In this document: piece by piece, positions 23,156 through 33,922 of the stretch
How the letters are laid out: each line of letters starts with the position of its first letter
Numbering within the stretch: the first letter of the stretch is position 1
Position numbers and translations under genes: made by a program
Origin: Macquaria australasica
Lineage: Eukaryota; Chordata; Actinopteri; Centrarchiformes; Percichthyidae
DNA length: 64,000 nucleotides
Assembly: GCA_005408345.1 (NCBI GenBank)
Contig: SEMN01000412.1
Location: 248,001 to 312,000, forward strand
Reading direction: 5' to 3'
The notes under the pieces: model-generated
The model's input: only the letters and a program-made list of their open reading frames with translations
Told to the model about the DNA's origin: nothing
Database searches by the model: none

Positions 23156-24328
23156 GGTTATTATCCTCTTGGGGTCATAATGTGTGGCATTTCTAGTTTT
23201 AAGCAGGAAACTGCTTTGAAATTGTTTCAGCATGTGGATGAATGTTTCAAAATCATAGGTGCAACACCAAAACAAGCTCAGTTTCCTCTGTGTAAAACTG
23301 ACATTTCATACACAAAAGTAAAACTGAACAATGTATTTCACTGTGGAAGTTAGTCCTCTTTCTTAAAGTCCTGCAAACGAATTCTAATGTCTTTAATCAA
23401 ACTATCGATTGTTAGTACAGCCATGTGTAACGTGTAGTCTTTTTGGAGCTTTAGAGAAACCAGCCTGGCCACACACAGACTGACAGTACATTACCACAGG
23501 CCCACAGTTGCTTTCATTTTTTTTCCATTTGCGAAATTGTGTCTCCATTCTCAGTGGCATTAAAAGGGACATCACCAGTGTTGAATGTAACTTGATGAAA
23601 GATGCCGGCAGCCTGTGTAAATAAAGCGCTATGAAAGCATCAACTGAAGGATTTGTGCAATTCCTTTGACATCCTTGGTTGAACTGCTGGGGAATGCTTG
23701 CCATTCGGGACAGGAAATGGGGAGCGGCACTTCTCTGATTGGCCGGTTCCCCTGACCCAGCGACCTCGGTCATGGCTGTCCCACTGGGGCAGGGACACAC
23801 ACACACACTTTTCAGAGTATGTGACAGAGTCCAGGGAAAGGACAGAATGGTGGAATGGGGATAAAAAATGACTGTGTTTAATTCTTTCTCTGAAACTGTA
23901 ACTATGCAAATGTGTATTCAGACCCGTCCATGTACATAACTTATCCAAAGGCAATCAAAAACAGAAACTAACATTTTGCACTGAAGTTATCTGTAAAACT
24001 GAAAACCAATAAACGCATTAAAAAAAAAACAGAAACTAACATGACTACATTAAAGGATTTTTGTTTGAAAGCTGAAAATCAACAATAAAGTGAAAACATT
24101 ATTTGTGTGTGTGTGTGTGTGTGTGTAGGTTTTCTTTGGCATGTTATGTGGCAATAGAAAGTCATACAGAGGAAGCAGAAACTGGGTGTGTGTGTATTTG
24201 CAAGTCTGCTATTCTAGAACTAAAAATATACAATCTGTAATAAATACATAGGAAGGGAGGATGAGTGCTTCCTCATACAGACACACAGTATTTTTCTGGG
24301 AATTTTATATCATCATTAGAGAATACAG
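23156..24328. other. Intergenic stretch, no gene seen
   Basis: No supported gene. It includes a TG tract at 24104-24126. The minus frames at 23402-23954 overlap one another, lack splice context and match no family I know. Confidence 0.45.
24104..24126. repeat. (TG)n microsatellite
   Basis: About 11 uninterrupted TG units. Confidence 0.9.
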
Positions 24329-24430
24329 TAGGGAGATGACAGGAAATTAGGGGAGAGAGAAAGAGATGGGGAATGACCTGACAAAGGTCCATGGTGAGAT
24401 TCGAACGGGGGATGTTGCATGTTCAGCACC
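24329..24430 (-). mobile_element. tRNA-derived SINE fragment
   Basis: Read on the minus strand, it has a degenerate B box (complement of GATTCGAAC, about 24398-24406), then GGACCTTTGTCAGGTCATTCCC, then a CT-rich segment and TTTCCTGTCATCTCCC. The box B plus CATCCCC/CTCTCTC body is characteristic of a widespread fish tRNA SINE. The tRNA-like head upstream of box B is largely lost, so it is not a tRNA gene. Confidence 0.7.
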
Positions 24431-25075
24431 AGTGATGTACATATCAGCATCTATAAATTGGCTATTGCCTATGTGAGTCCATTAAAAGTTTTTATTAAGT
24501 GTTTGTCTGTACACAGTGTTGTTTAAATACCTCCATATACGACCATGTGTTATCAAGTGACCAACAGATGCAAAATTACTAAAGAGACCCCAACCACTGA
24601 AGAATGACATTATCATATTCATATTTTAAACTGTTTTATTTTCATATTGCATGTATTTCTACTCATTGTATGTTCTACTGCTGTTATTATATTCTGTTCC
24701 TATTTGCTATCTTGTCACTGCTTCATCATCCACTTTGTTTTAGTTAGTTACCACTGTACTTTTCTATGACTTATTGAGCTTACTTAGCCTTCGCACAGAC
24801 AATATGTAAGGTATGGCAAATGACCTGCTTTGAATAGAAAATAAAAGCATAAATAGTCATCTTGTTCTTTTATGTATAACTCACAAGAATGATGTAAAAT
24901 GTGCAGTGAATACTCTTACCACAAGATGGAGACATAGTAACAGCTTACAGTAATGCATCACTGCTGCACAGGTTCAATTACCAGCCTGTAAGATGTTATG
25001 ATGTTTGGCTGAACTCAAGGTGGAATAAAATTGAGTTGTGACTAATGAAGATTCCACTAGACTGGTTATTGCATA

Positions 25076-25121
<46 letters not shown>

Positions 25122-25589
25122 GGCAGGGGGATGATAATCAGTATCTCAGGCTGCATCCTCTCTGGGTGCAAACCGGGTCAGAAACTGGGCCAGTAACAGG
25201 TGATGAAAAATCATGTGAAGACGTTCTGCACAGCAGAAAGCAGAAGTGGACTTTTGTTTTGCCTCAGCTCCAGTTTCTACCACAAGACAGAGAGCAGGGA
25301 AAGCCCCCGAAACCAAAACCCACTGCAGTTTCAGCCTGTCATCGAGACTGAAGCAGAGCCGCAACACTGTTTGAAAAGCCTGCAGTCAGGAGTTTTTCAC
25401 AGTGAACAGCATGTCAGTGCGTCTTTGAAAGATTGCACAATGACCCATGTGGTGTACAACCATACTACTGCTTATGTAAAGACTGACTGAATGGAAACTG
25501 ACTGAAACAACCACCAAGCCAACAATGAACATGCAGACAGATTGCAAAGTATCATCACTGACTCCAATTTGAAGTGGGTACTTTCTAAT
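24431..25589. other. Intergenic stretch, no gene seen
   Basis: It contains a 41-bp TG microsatellite (25079-25119). Overlapping frames on both strands at 25146-25490 are mutual shadows with no recognised domain. Confidence 0.45.
25079..25119. repeat. (TG)20 microsatellite
   Basis: Twenty uninterrupted TG units. Confidence 0.95.
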
Positions 25590-26240
25590 TAGGCACCCTT
25601 CATAGAGGGCCTATACGTTGCAACTAATAGCTTTATTAATAATTCACAAGTCATGTTATAGTTTTGTAAATCACTTATAAGCATTTATAAGAACAAAAAT
25701 CCTTTCCCTTTCTATTCGGTAATAATGTAGTTATAATGCTTTTTAAATCCCTTAATAAATGCTAATGTTTCTCACTTTCTAATAAACCATCAGGTATAAA
25801 GTTATTATACCCCATTAATAAAGGGTTTTTAATTCATTAAGTCTGTAGCTGTATATGTAAATTAATAAATGGATTTTAGGGACGCCCTGGTAGCTCACCA
25901 GGTAGAGAGCATACCACGTAGGTAGGGGTTCCATTCCAGCCTGGGCCCTTTCTGCATGCCATCTCCTCTCTCTCCCTCCTTTTCCTGTCTCTCTACAGCT
26001 GTTCCTAACAATAAAAGGCGAAAAGCCAAAAAAAAAAAAAACTTTAAAAAAATGAATGGATTTTGATGGTGGTCAAGTGGTCCAGCCACCCAAAGAGCTT
26101 TTTCACAACCTGGCAACCTCTTTGTTCTTATTAATGGCTTATAAAGTAATTGATCTATAAGGCATTAGTAAATGACTTATGAATTGTTAATAAAGCCATA
26201 GGTTACAACATAAACACTTTATAAGAGTGCATACTACAAA
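25590..26240. repeat. AT-rich interspersed repeat interrupted by a SINE
   Basis: Both sides of the SINE at 25878-26054 share the same vocabulary: TTATAAGCATTTATAAG, CTTAATAAATG and AATTCATTAA on the left; GGCTTATAAAGTAATTG, GACTTATGAATTG and CACTTTATAAG on the right. This fits one AT-rich teleost repeat (runs of TTTATAAA-like words) split by the SINE insertion. The limits are approximate. Confidence 0.5.
25878..26054 (+). mobile_element. tRNA-derived SINE with target-site duplication
   Basis: The head resembles a tRNA: box A-like GGTAGCTCACCAGGTAGAG (25889-25907) and box B-like GGGGTTCCATTCC (about 25925-25937). It is followed by a body with TGCATGCCATCTCC, CTCTCTCTCCCTCC and TTCCTGTCTCTC, and an AATAAAAGGC/AAAAGCC end with a 14-nt A run. 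A perfect 10-bp target duplication, AATGGATTTT, flanks it (25868-25877 and 26055-26064). The element therefore looks nearly full length and moved by LINE-dependent retrotransposition. Confidence 0.9.
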
Positions 26241-27744
26241 GTTGCAACCTCTTGGGTTTGGCTGTAGTGATGCGACTAGCCAATCACGGCCTGCTTTGGA
26301 ATTTGACATCATGGTTATTAAGAGAACACTGATATAACTTTTAATTTCTTTTAAAATTCCCACTATGGAATAAAAAAGTAGTGTCCATGTCTGTACATAC
26401 ATTCCAGTCAAGGTTTCCAAGTTCCAAAAGATATCAAAGATACAAAAGACATTTAGAACAAAGATATTTGATTTAAAGGACTAGCCATAAGAAAAACATA
26501 TTGTCTACGGTTTGAATATGCAGTGTAAGCGTCAAAGTTTCATTGTAGTATTAGACAAGGAGATACAGAATGTAAAACAGTGTGGAAAAAAAAGATTTCT
26601 AACTTCAAATGTATGTAAGGAGAAATAAATTGGGGATTCAGGTATATATGTAAAAATTAAATCATGAATCATGAAAAAACAAATAAAAATGTGTAATAAA
26701 CTATCCCTTTTAATGAAAAACCGCCACTGAATGGGATTGGTTGACCAAGGAGGTACTGTTTAATATTGAAATTCTTCTCCAGTTGTTCATTGTGCAGTCT
26801 GCCAGAACTAGCAGTATTCTGCCTCAGCATTGGTATATGCAGAAAAGAAAAAAGAAAAGATCAGTTCTTGACAAAAACTTGAAAGCAAAAAGTACAGCTG
26901 TGGTTCACTCTGCTGTGTTACCTTTAGACATATTGTTGTGAAAATAGGTGAGTGTTGGTGATTACCAGTGTCTGAACTCTCATGATCTACGCTCAAGGAT
27001 GAAAGAGGAGAATATTGTGACATCTCTCTTTAAAAAAGGCAGAGCGGCGTGCTGCAGTGAAGAACATGCTGGGAGGAAATGGAAGACGAGAGGACAGGAA
27101 GCACATGGAGACACCATCTGTTGTTGGGCAACAATGCAGAAAAGAAGTGCCAAACTGGAGACACACACACACACACATGACATGAAGCAAATGGCAAACA
27201 GAGTGCAGTGCAGACAGTTTCAACAGTGTGAGCACATACAGTATTCGTCTGCAAAGGATGCTTCAACGTTTCAAAATTCTGAGCTACACTGCAAAACTAT
27301 AGATAAAACAACAGGCACAGAAAGATCGTAAAAAAGATGAGAATATTATTACAATTAACATCCCATACATCATGCAGCTTAATCCTGCCTCAGCTGTCTG
27401 GCCTGCATGACAAGCTAACGTTATTCGTACGCAGTTACTATTTACAAAGTCAGCCAACAGCCTTTACCTTTTTCCATGATTTTCCATCTCTGGTGTCAAA
27501 TCCAAAATGCTTCCTCACACTACTGCTCAGATGACTCGGTGTCGTGATTATCCGTTCAGCACAGCTTGCCAGTTTCCTCCGTTTTCCGTGAGCAAAGAGA
27601 GCAACGATAGCTTCGTTTACTGAGGGCAGCAGGGCATGCGATAAATCATACTGACACCCCCCGCTGGAGCACAAAGCATAGTCTACTGTGCTTATACACT
27701 GTGAATTTTGAATTCTTACAGATCATTACGGAGTGAATATTTTA
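26241..27744. other. Intergenic stretch, no gene seen
   Basis: No supported gene. The overlapping frames at 26948-27331 plus and 26980-27266 minus share a CA repeat (27160-27177) and are not credible as exons. Confidence 0.45.
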
Positions 27745-28870
27745 TTATTTTCTTATATTTGAACACTACTTTGAATTTCTGCCCATGTCAGAGTCAAAAA
27801 TTCAAGTTTAAAGAAGCAATAATTTTTCCACCTGTTGGGCTCAGGCTCCTGCTGGTAAAAGCAATTACCCTTTCTGTTCCACCCTGCTCCTAAACCTCTA
27901 TTACTGGCATCTGTGTACAAAATGAAAGAAAGGTTGAAATCAGCATAAGCCAAGATTGGCACAGAGGTTAGGGCCATTTGTAGGGCATTGAAGGCATCTT
28001 CACATGCTGGATTCCATTAACTGGCACAGAGCACTTTCCCTATTTCTTGCATTCTGGGCTGTTCCTACAGTAATAACCCGCCAAACCCAGAAAAGATTGC
28101 AGTCACTTGATAGCTGTTTGAATAGGCCAATCCTGGATACATTTGATTTCATGAGGATATCAATTCCTCTCGCTGAAACCCGGTGTTCCAAATATTGCGC
28201 TTCCTGTTTCAAGAAGGAACATTTCTTGGGATTTAATTCAAGGCCATATTTAGACAATTCGTCAAGCACTGAATCCAAATGAGACAAATGGGCCTCAAAG
28301 TCTGGGGAGTATCTTATCACATCATCAGTAAAGACTGTAGCTTTGGTTCCCCCAGACATGCATGCATCAACCTTTGATAGACAGGGCATTCTGGTAAATT
28401 CGAATGAACCCACAGGTGTAGTGAAGGTCGTTTTCTCTATATAGGGAAAACCTCCACCTGCCAGTATTTGCTTGCAAGATCAAATGGAGAAAGAGACTTG
28501 CCAATGATTCTTCTATTCTTTGCGATAATCCACACAAAATCCCACAAAAAGTGTCCCGTCCGACATACCTTAAATCAAGCTCTTCACCCCTTGGTACATT
28601 TGAGGTGGAATCTGTCAGAAGTGCTCCTGCACCAGTAGGGCATCGCCTGTGCGGTTCATATGTTGTATGGTTTCTTGTCCACCTATAGTCCTAATGCATA
28701 GCAAAAACTGCTCTGTGTTTATACAGCAACGCCTGCAATCTTTCCCACTCCTCTGTGGACAAATGGAGGCCTGTTCAATCAGGAAGAACACACTGCTCAT
28801 CACACCAGTGATTACACCAACACGGGTCATACTCACACCATTCTCTTGTGTGACATCTGGAGGATCAATG
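27745..28870 (-). mobile_element. Ty3/gypsy LTR retrotransposon remnant (pol)
   Basis: The minus-strand translation, from high to low coordinates, gives pieces of gypsy pol. Near 28530-28560 is a FCVDYRK motif. Near 28460-28490 is an LASKYWQVEV-like stretch. At 28000-28413 is a reverse-transcriptase segment with VFTDDVIRYSPDFEAHLSHLDSV (the active-site YLDDV motif is degraded to FTDDV) and NPKKCSFLKQEAQYLEH. At 27753-27977 is the RNase H start with PILAYADFNLSFILYTDASN and the ending KLEFLTLTWA. Frameshifts and stops interrupt it, and about 50 residues between blocks are missing. No integrase, gag or paired LTRs were found. It is an inactive partial copy. Confidence 0.88.
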
Positions 28871-29924
28871 ATTAGCTAGCTTCTGATGTCTGTAAAGGTA
28901 CGTTGGTGAATCCTAATCAGGACCCAGGGGATGGATTTGGAGATTGGAGTCACAGTAGCTTAGACTACAGAGTGAGTCAAATAGAGAAGATCATTGTATC
29001 TTGACTTACCGGCAGACACCATGCTCAGCCCTAACATGAGACCAAGAGATGAAAGAAAGACCTCGGACAGCAGTGATGACAGAACACTGGTGTGCTGCTT
29101 GTGTCTGTTGGAAAGTTAACTAGCTGAATAAATGACTTGTAGCTAATACACTTGATAATGTTATTAGTCACTGTGTTGATAGGCATCAGTGTAGTCTCAA
29201 AACAGTTGTTTTCAAGAGCGATCAAGAACCTTCTGGGGAAATCACTCGTGTAGCTGATCATATCAAATATTTGTGTAGACTAATCTTGTTTGGAAGACAG
29301 ACATGAACATTAATCAGCATCAGGTTTTAAAAGTTAACTGGCAAAGAAACACGTAATCACTCAGCAACACAGAAGCACCACACTGAGTGGCACCAGCCAT
29401 TCTATTGTTAGCATTTCATTACAATGTTAAAGTTTTCTTTTTTACATGTACCTTGACATCTCTTTATAATATGCCAACATGCTTGTTAGAAACCTGCTCA
29501 TTAGCTGCTTTCTATAACAAGCAGGTATTCTCGCTATGATGAGATGGTTTTCATCCATAACTGTAAGAGATGAAAATCCCAGAATCGTCCCTGATGTCTG
29601 ACGGATAGGTGGATGAAGAAATGATGACAGAACAAGCTGTCCTAAAAGGAATAATGCAACACCTTCAATGTCACTTTGGTTAACCAAAGTGGCTCTATAT
29701 TTTCTTTTTGATTGAACTGCAGTGTGGATATAATCCTAGTATTGTCTTACAAATTACATTTCTACGTACAATTTAGCAGAATGTGGTGGTTTTTAACTCT
29801 TAAAGTAATCTTGTTGAGTTCATTTAAATGTGCTCAATAATACATTTCTCTGGCAATAGTTTACACATGGAAAGAAGTGATCAAACCAGAGAAACCAAAG
29901 CATTCTGAAACTTTTTGATGGTTA
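28871..29924. other. Intergenic stretch, no gene seen
   Basis: No supported gene. It may include more of the decayed gypsy element upstream of its reverse transcriptase, but no motif could be placed. Confidence 0.4.
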
Positions 29925-30180
29925 TGTTTAGGCACTGACAGCACATGGTTAAGGTTAGGGAAAGATCACGGTCTTGGTGACTTGAATCATCGAAACTGAA
30001 ACCACTATCTTTTCCTAACTGTAACCAAAGTGTTTTGTTGCCGAAACCTAACCTAACCACAGACAGGACTGCAAACCCTGGTCTCTGAAGTCAAAGTCCC
30101 GTGCTTTGTGCGCCCCCTGTCCACTCCGACCACCTCCCCGCGAGTCTGGTGCAGTAGATAAATGTAGCACTCAAAAAAAC
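29925..30180. repeat. Teleost interspersed repeat, GGTTATGTTTAGGC family
   Basis: It opens with TGGTTATGTTTAGGCACTG and TGGTTAAGGTTAGGGAAAG. The middle has inverted counterparts (CCTAACTGTAACCAAAG, CCGAAACCTAACCTAACC). The right part reads CAAACCCTGGTCTC, AAAGTCCCGTGCTTTG and CCACTCCGACCACCTCCCC. This is a known abundant fish repeat with a palindromic left half; it does not code. Confidence 0.65.
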
Positions 30181-30677
30181 GTTCCCTCTGACTGAGTATA
30201 ATCCAGGCAATTACGTTTGTCACGCTAGTAATATAGAAACGTAATTTCTAGGAGACAGGGTTGCTCGGACATGCTGCACCTTTCTCGCTATCCTTCTAAC
30301 TAACAAGATGTTGTGCTCTATGTAGGCTATGTATGACTAGCAGTTCACTCTAAGCTAAATCAGGGCCGATCACAGGCCTAACAGAACGATGTTAGAGCAA
30401 GCAGATTTTTCACGTGTTCTCTTTAAAAGCAGACATCTTTTATTATACAGACAGAATAAATCTAAAATTTCAGTTTTCAATATGATTTTAAAACAGCATC
30501 ATATGTAGATCATACCTGTTGTGAACCGTGTGAAGCTGCTCCCTTGACACTTCATCTATAGTGTTTTCTCATCAAGGCTTATCAATGGCAGCAAAGACGA
30601 GTGGAAGGGCCGACGCTGTCACCGATGGGAAAAAGAAGAAAGGTTCAGTAGGAGTGAGATGATTCAAACTACAACAA

Positions 30678-30896
30678 TTACTGATGTTCTTTGAAGAATC
30701 TGGCAGTCACATCTTTCTGCTTAAGCCCTCTCCTGACGGCAGCAAGCTTTCTAATCGTATCCCTCTCATTATCTTCCAACCTCTTTGTGGAGAAAACACT
30801 CGTATGAGAGAGTTCTTCAGTCTGTTTGCTATTCTTATAATGTAAGGCTCCTAGTGCCTCTCCAGCTCTCTTTGCTGAGAACTTTAATCCTATTAT
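30678..30896 (-). pseudogene. Unidentified coding-like remnant, 72 codons
   Basis: On the minus strand a 72-codon frame without ATG runs from a stop at 30897 to a stop at 30678. It reads as a charged, probably helical peptide with the stretches SAKRAGEALGALHYKNSK, TSVFSTKRLEDNERDTIRK and RGLKQKDVTARFFKEH. The composition is protein-like, unlike nearby shadows. No start codon is present and splice sites are weak (a possible acceptor after TTCTCAG at about 30875). I do not recognise the family. It could be a fragment of a transposon gene or a retrocopy; the regular K/E pattern argues against pure chance. Confidence 0.3.
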
Positions 30897-31466
30897 TCAG
30901 CTGGTAGATCTGCTGCAATAGATGTGTCCTTTGTACTGAAGAATCAGAGTGTATTTCTTTCTTGTCTCATTCACGAGTGACTGTAAGAAGCTTCAGGACT
31001 GGCCGTGTACATAATGAATGATTAACAATACTTTAAAATTACATTAGAATGTAAGTAATGGTTGTCAAACTTTGTCAACGAAAACCGTCGTAATATGTAC
31101 ATTTTGTGAATGCATTTACAGGCAGAATATCTGCTGTCTGCTGCGATTTAACCCTGCTCTTGTTATTGTGCCTGTCCTTGTTGTATTCCTGCCAACAGGG
31201 TAATCTGTCTCTTGTCAACTGAAAATAACTGTAATTGTCTAATGCAAACAGATGATGATAGGATAAATTAACAAGGTTTTATGCAAATAACATCCATAAG
31301 TAATTATGGAGGCTTCCAAGAAAAACTCTTAACTGCTGTGATCCCAAGTGAGACATTAAATTACCCTACAGTTATGGATCCTGATGATGACACGTTTCAG
31401 CCAAGTCTAACAGAAGCTGATGACTCTGAAATACCAGAAATAAACCTGATCCTTAGGCTGCATTCA
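30897..31466. other. Intergenic stretch, no gene supported
   Basis: A plus frame at 31281-31511 contains an acidic run (MDPDDDTFQPS, EADDSEIPE) that could come from a transposon gene. It has no recognised domain and its end overlaps the inverted-repeat element that follows. Confidence 0.35.
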
Positions 31467-31855
31467 TATGGAGTTAATTTTGTGTCTTTTTTATGCAATC
31501 AAACAGAATAGGTTTGAGAGCAAAATTATTGACACTGCAATCAAAAAATGGTTTAGTTTTGCTTGAGAATCTAAAAGTTTTGCTTCCGGTTCAGCTGAAT
31601 TCTGTGGGCGGGACCTACGCTGAAAGACGCAAGACACGTTTCTATTGGCCAACCTCGATCGGAGTGACAGCTTGGCAACATCTGCAGTCAGTTAACGAGA
31701 GAGGGTGTTTTGAACTCATGGAGAAGACCAGAGAAACTCAATAGGCATTTATGTTTCTAGCAAAACTAAACCATTTTTTGATTGCAGTGTGGAAAGTTTT
31801 GCTCTCAAACCTATTCTGTTTGATTGCATAAAAAAGACACAAAATTAACTCCATA
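31467..31855. mobile_element. Non-autonomous DNA transposon, IS3EU-like, 389 bp
   Basis: Long terminal inverted repeats of about 90-100 bp begin TATGGAGTTAATTTTGTGTC at 31467. They end with the exact complement ...CTCCATA at 31855. A 6-bp direct duplication CATTCA flanks the element at 31461-31466 and 31856-31861. The interior (about 31560-31760) is GC-richer and has no transposase. 6-bp target duplications with TAYGG ends are, as I recall, the signature of the IS3EU superfamily. The plus frame 31493-31744 lies inside the element and is not a gene. Confidence 0.75.
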
Positions 31856-31865
31856 CATTCAGACC

Positions 31866-32345
31866 AAATCAGGCGTTGCTGCGAAAACGCCAGTCCTCCC
31901 ATTCATTCGAACGTGGGTAGTGCCTTTAGGCTGCGGCGGTGGGGACTGAGGGGGTGCCAAAAAAAATGCAGCAGTCCTACTGCAGATTTTTGAGAAATGC
32001 AACCCGACGTCACGCTGTTGTGGCCAATCAGATAAGCCGGCGATCAGACCGTAAGACGCCCAGGTGAAGAAGAACTTTGTTTAGCATGTAGCATTCTGCT
32101 GTTTACCGAGCAACTGTGAAGATGGAAGAGAGGCTGATCAGTTGCCGCCGTGATGACCTTTCCAGAGCTGTACAACTCTGCCACAATGGAGTACAAAGAC
32201 GTTAATCGCCGTGCAGTCGCTTGGTGTTGTATTGCTCTTCAAGTTGGGATTGCTTGTTAGTGTTTCTACTTGTGCTACAATCAGCATGGCCATGTCGAGA
32301 CACTCCCACACCGCTGCACAACCCTGCGCTAATCGCCGCAATGGC
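31866..32345 (+). mobile_element. Harbinger-type transposon remnant (MADF/Myb-like gene)
   Basis: The left part (AATCAGGCGTTGCTGCGAAA, then AACGCC) resembles the ends of fish Harbinger elements. A start codon at 32121 opens MEERLIS. After a frameshift the frame continues FPELYNSATMEYKDVNRRAV then AWCCIALQVG, ending in a stop at about 32260. This is the pattern of the MADF (Myb/SANT-like) DNA-binding accessory protein of PIF/Harbinger elements. A large C-terminal part and the DDE nuclease are missing and no right terminal repeat was found, so the copy is truncated and broken. Confidence 0.6.
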
Positions 32346-33429
32346 TGATTTTAGTGAGAATACAGCCTTAAAGATCAACTCAATAACTCTGGTTAAAGTT
32401 TCTAATGAGTAAAATTAAGTCAAGCCGACATACACCAGAGTGCCATACTCAGAGTGCATTTATTGGTCATTCCAATAAAGGTAGAGGACGACGTCCATAG
32501 GTTCCATAGGCGCTACTTACTCTAACCTTAAATGAGTCTTGGGACTCTCACTTTGCCCCAGAAACTTGACAGTTTTGTCAGGAGCACAGGGTCGTTTTAC
32601 CCTCACCTGTGCCTGTTCAGTCAGTGACTTGCAGTGAAATCGACTGCGCTGAAGTAGAAGTAAGGTTGTGGTAGGGGGTGTGTCCAAAACAATGAAGCAG
32701 AAAAGTGCAATTTTGATGTCAAATATGAGAGGATTTGTGCCTGGCCTGCATCCCCTGCCTGCCGCTCACACCAGGTTTAGTGTCCAGTGCAAACCCCTGG
32801 ATGTCAAGTAAAACTGAGCAAACATTTTTCATTCTAACTTTGCACACCTACTGTAGCTGTAGGGATGATCTAACATAGCCGTGATGCTGTGCTGTGTGCT
32901 GTCCCTTCACTCCAGTTTATAAATCATATGTATTTACAAAGTGATCACTTTGTCTAAATGATTGGAACAAACTGAAGAGTCCGTAGTGATCGTGGCTTGT
33001 TGCCTCCAAACCAAGGGGTTCAGAAAGCTGCAAAGTCTGTTTTTAACACAAAATGGATCATCTACCTAACTTGCCACAACAGTGCTCACATCCTCATTTT
33101 CAGGTACAGAATTCAAATAATATTCCATATGTTTATATGGGTGTGTGTGCCCGTGTATGGGTGTATGAAACTTGGAAAAACACTGAGTACTGTTTGGGTG
33201 TTAACTTTCACTTCAGATTGTCAGGTACATTTATTTAAGTGTTAATTTATTGCCCTCACCTATTCACACCACATTTAGAACTTCTGAGTAAGACTGAAAA
33301 AGAGAGAAACCCTGACAAATGTGATGTATTGAGGACGTGGAAGGCATTATGCAGGTTCATTTCATATGTTTGCTGGTTTATATAGCATATTCAAAACGTG
33401 TATAGAATTGTGAGTGGAAATGTTGTAGC
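32346..33429. other. Intergenic stretch, no gene seen
   Basis: No supported gene or element in this interval. Confidence 0.45.
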
Positions 33430-33922
33430 TTTAAAGGAATCGTTCAACATTTTGGGAAACACACTAATGCGCTTTCTCTCCAAGAGTGAGAGCACAAAAG
33501 GACAGAGCTGGAACTGGGCTGTGATTAGCCTAGCTTAGCATAAAGACTGGAAGCAGGAGGTAAGAGCTAGCTGGCTTTCTCCAAAGACAAAACAAACAAC
33601 ATCTTTAAAGGCCACTAATTCCCACAATGTATCTTCTGTTTGTTTAATCCTTACATAAATAGAATTGTAAGCATGTCCTTGTGGTTTTAGGGGGAGTTAC
33701 GTGCTGTAACTATTTCTTTGCGAACAAAAGCCAGATCAGTGACTTCCTGGAGTGTTGTCGTCACAATGAGGTTGCCAGCTTTGGTACTATCATGCCTTTC
33801 CAGAGTGTTAATTAGTGAGCTTTAGAGGTGTTGATGCTTCCAATCTTACATAGGTTAATCGCCTCCCAGCTCCACTGCATCACATGAGCAAGTTTTCTAA
33901 ATTGTTGAACTATTCCTTTAAA
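33430..33922 (+). repeat. Full-length long-TIR foldback repeat, 493 bp
   Basis: The ends are inverted: TTTAAAGGAATCGTTCAACA at the left, and at the right the complement of TTTAAAGGAATAGTTCAACA. The interior includes TTAGCCTAGCTTAGCATAAA, GACTGGAAGCAGG, GGGGGAGTTACGTGCTGTAA and GTGACTTCCTGGAG. This is the most complete copy in the window; partial relatives lie at 8251, 9170, 11541 and 14581. It is non-coding, an abundant percomorph element presumably mobilised in trans. Confidence 0.75.

Noticed and set aside
24398..24430. Possible tRNA gene (box B-like GATTCGAAC)
   Set aside because: No matching box A or cloverleaf; the neighbouring body matches a tRNA-derived SINE on the minus strand.
31493..31744. 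Plus-strand 83-codon frame as a gene
   Set aside because: It lies wholly within the 389-bp inverted-repeat element and begins in its terminal repeat.
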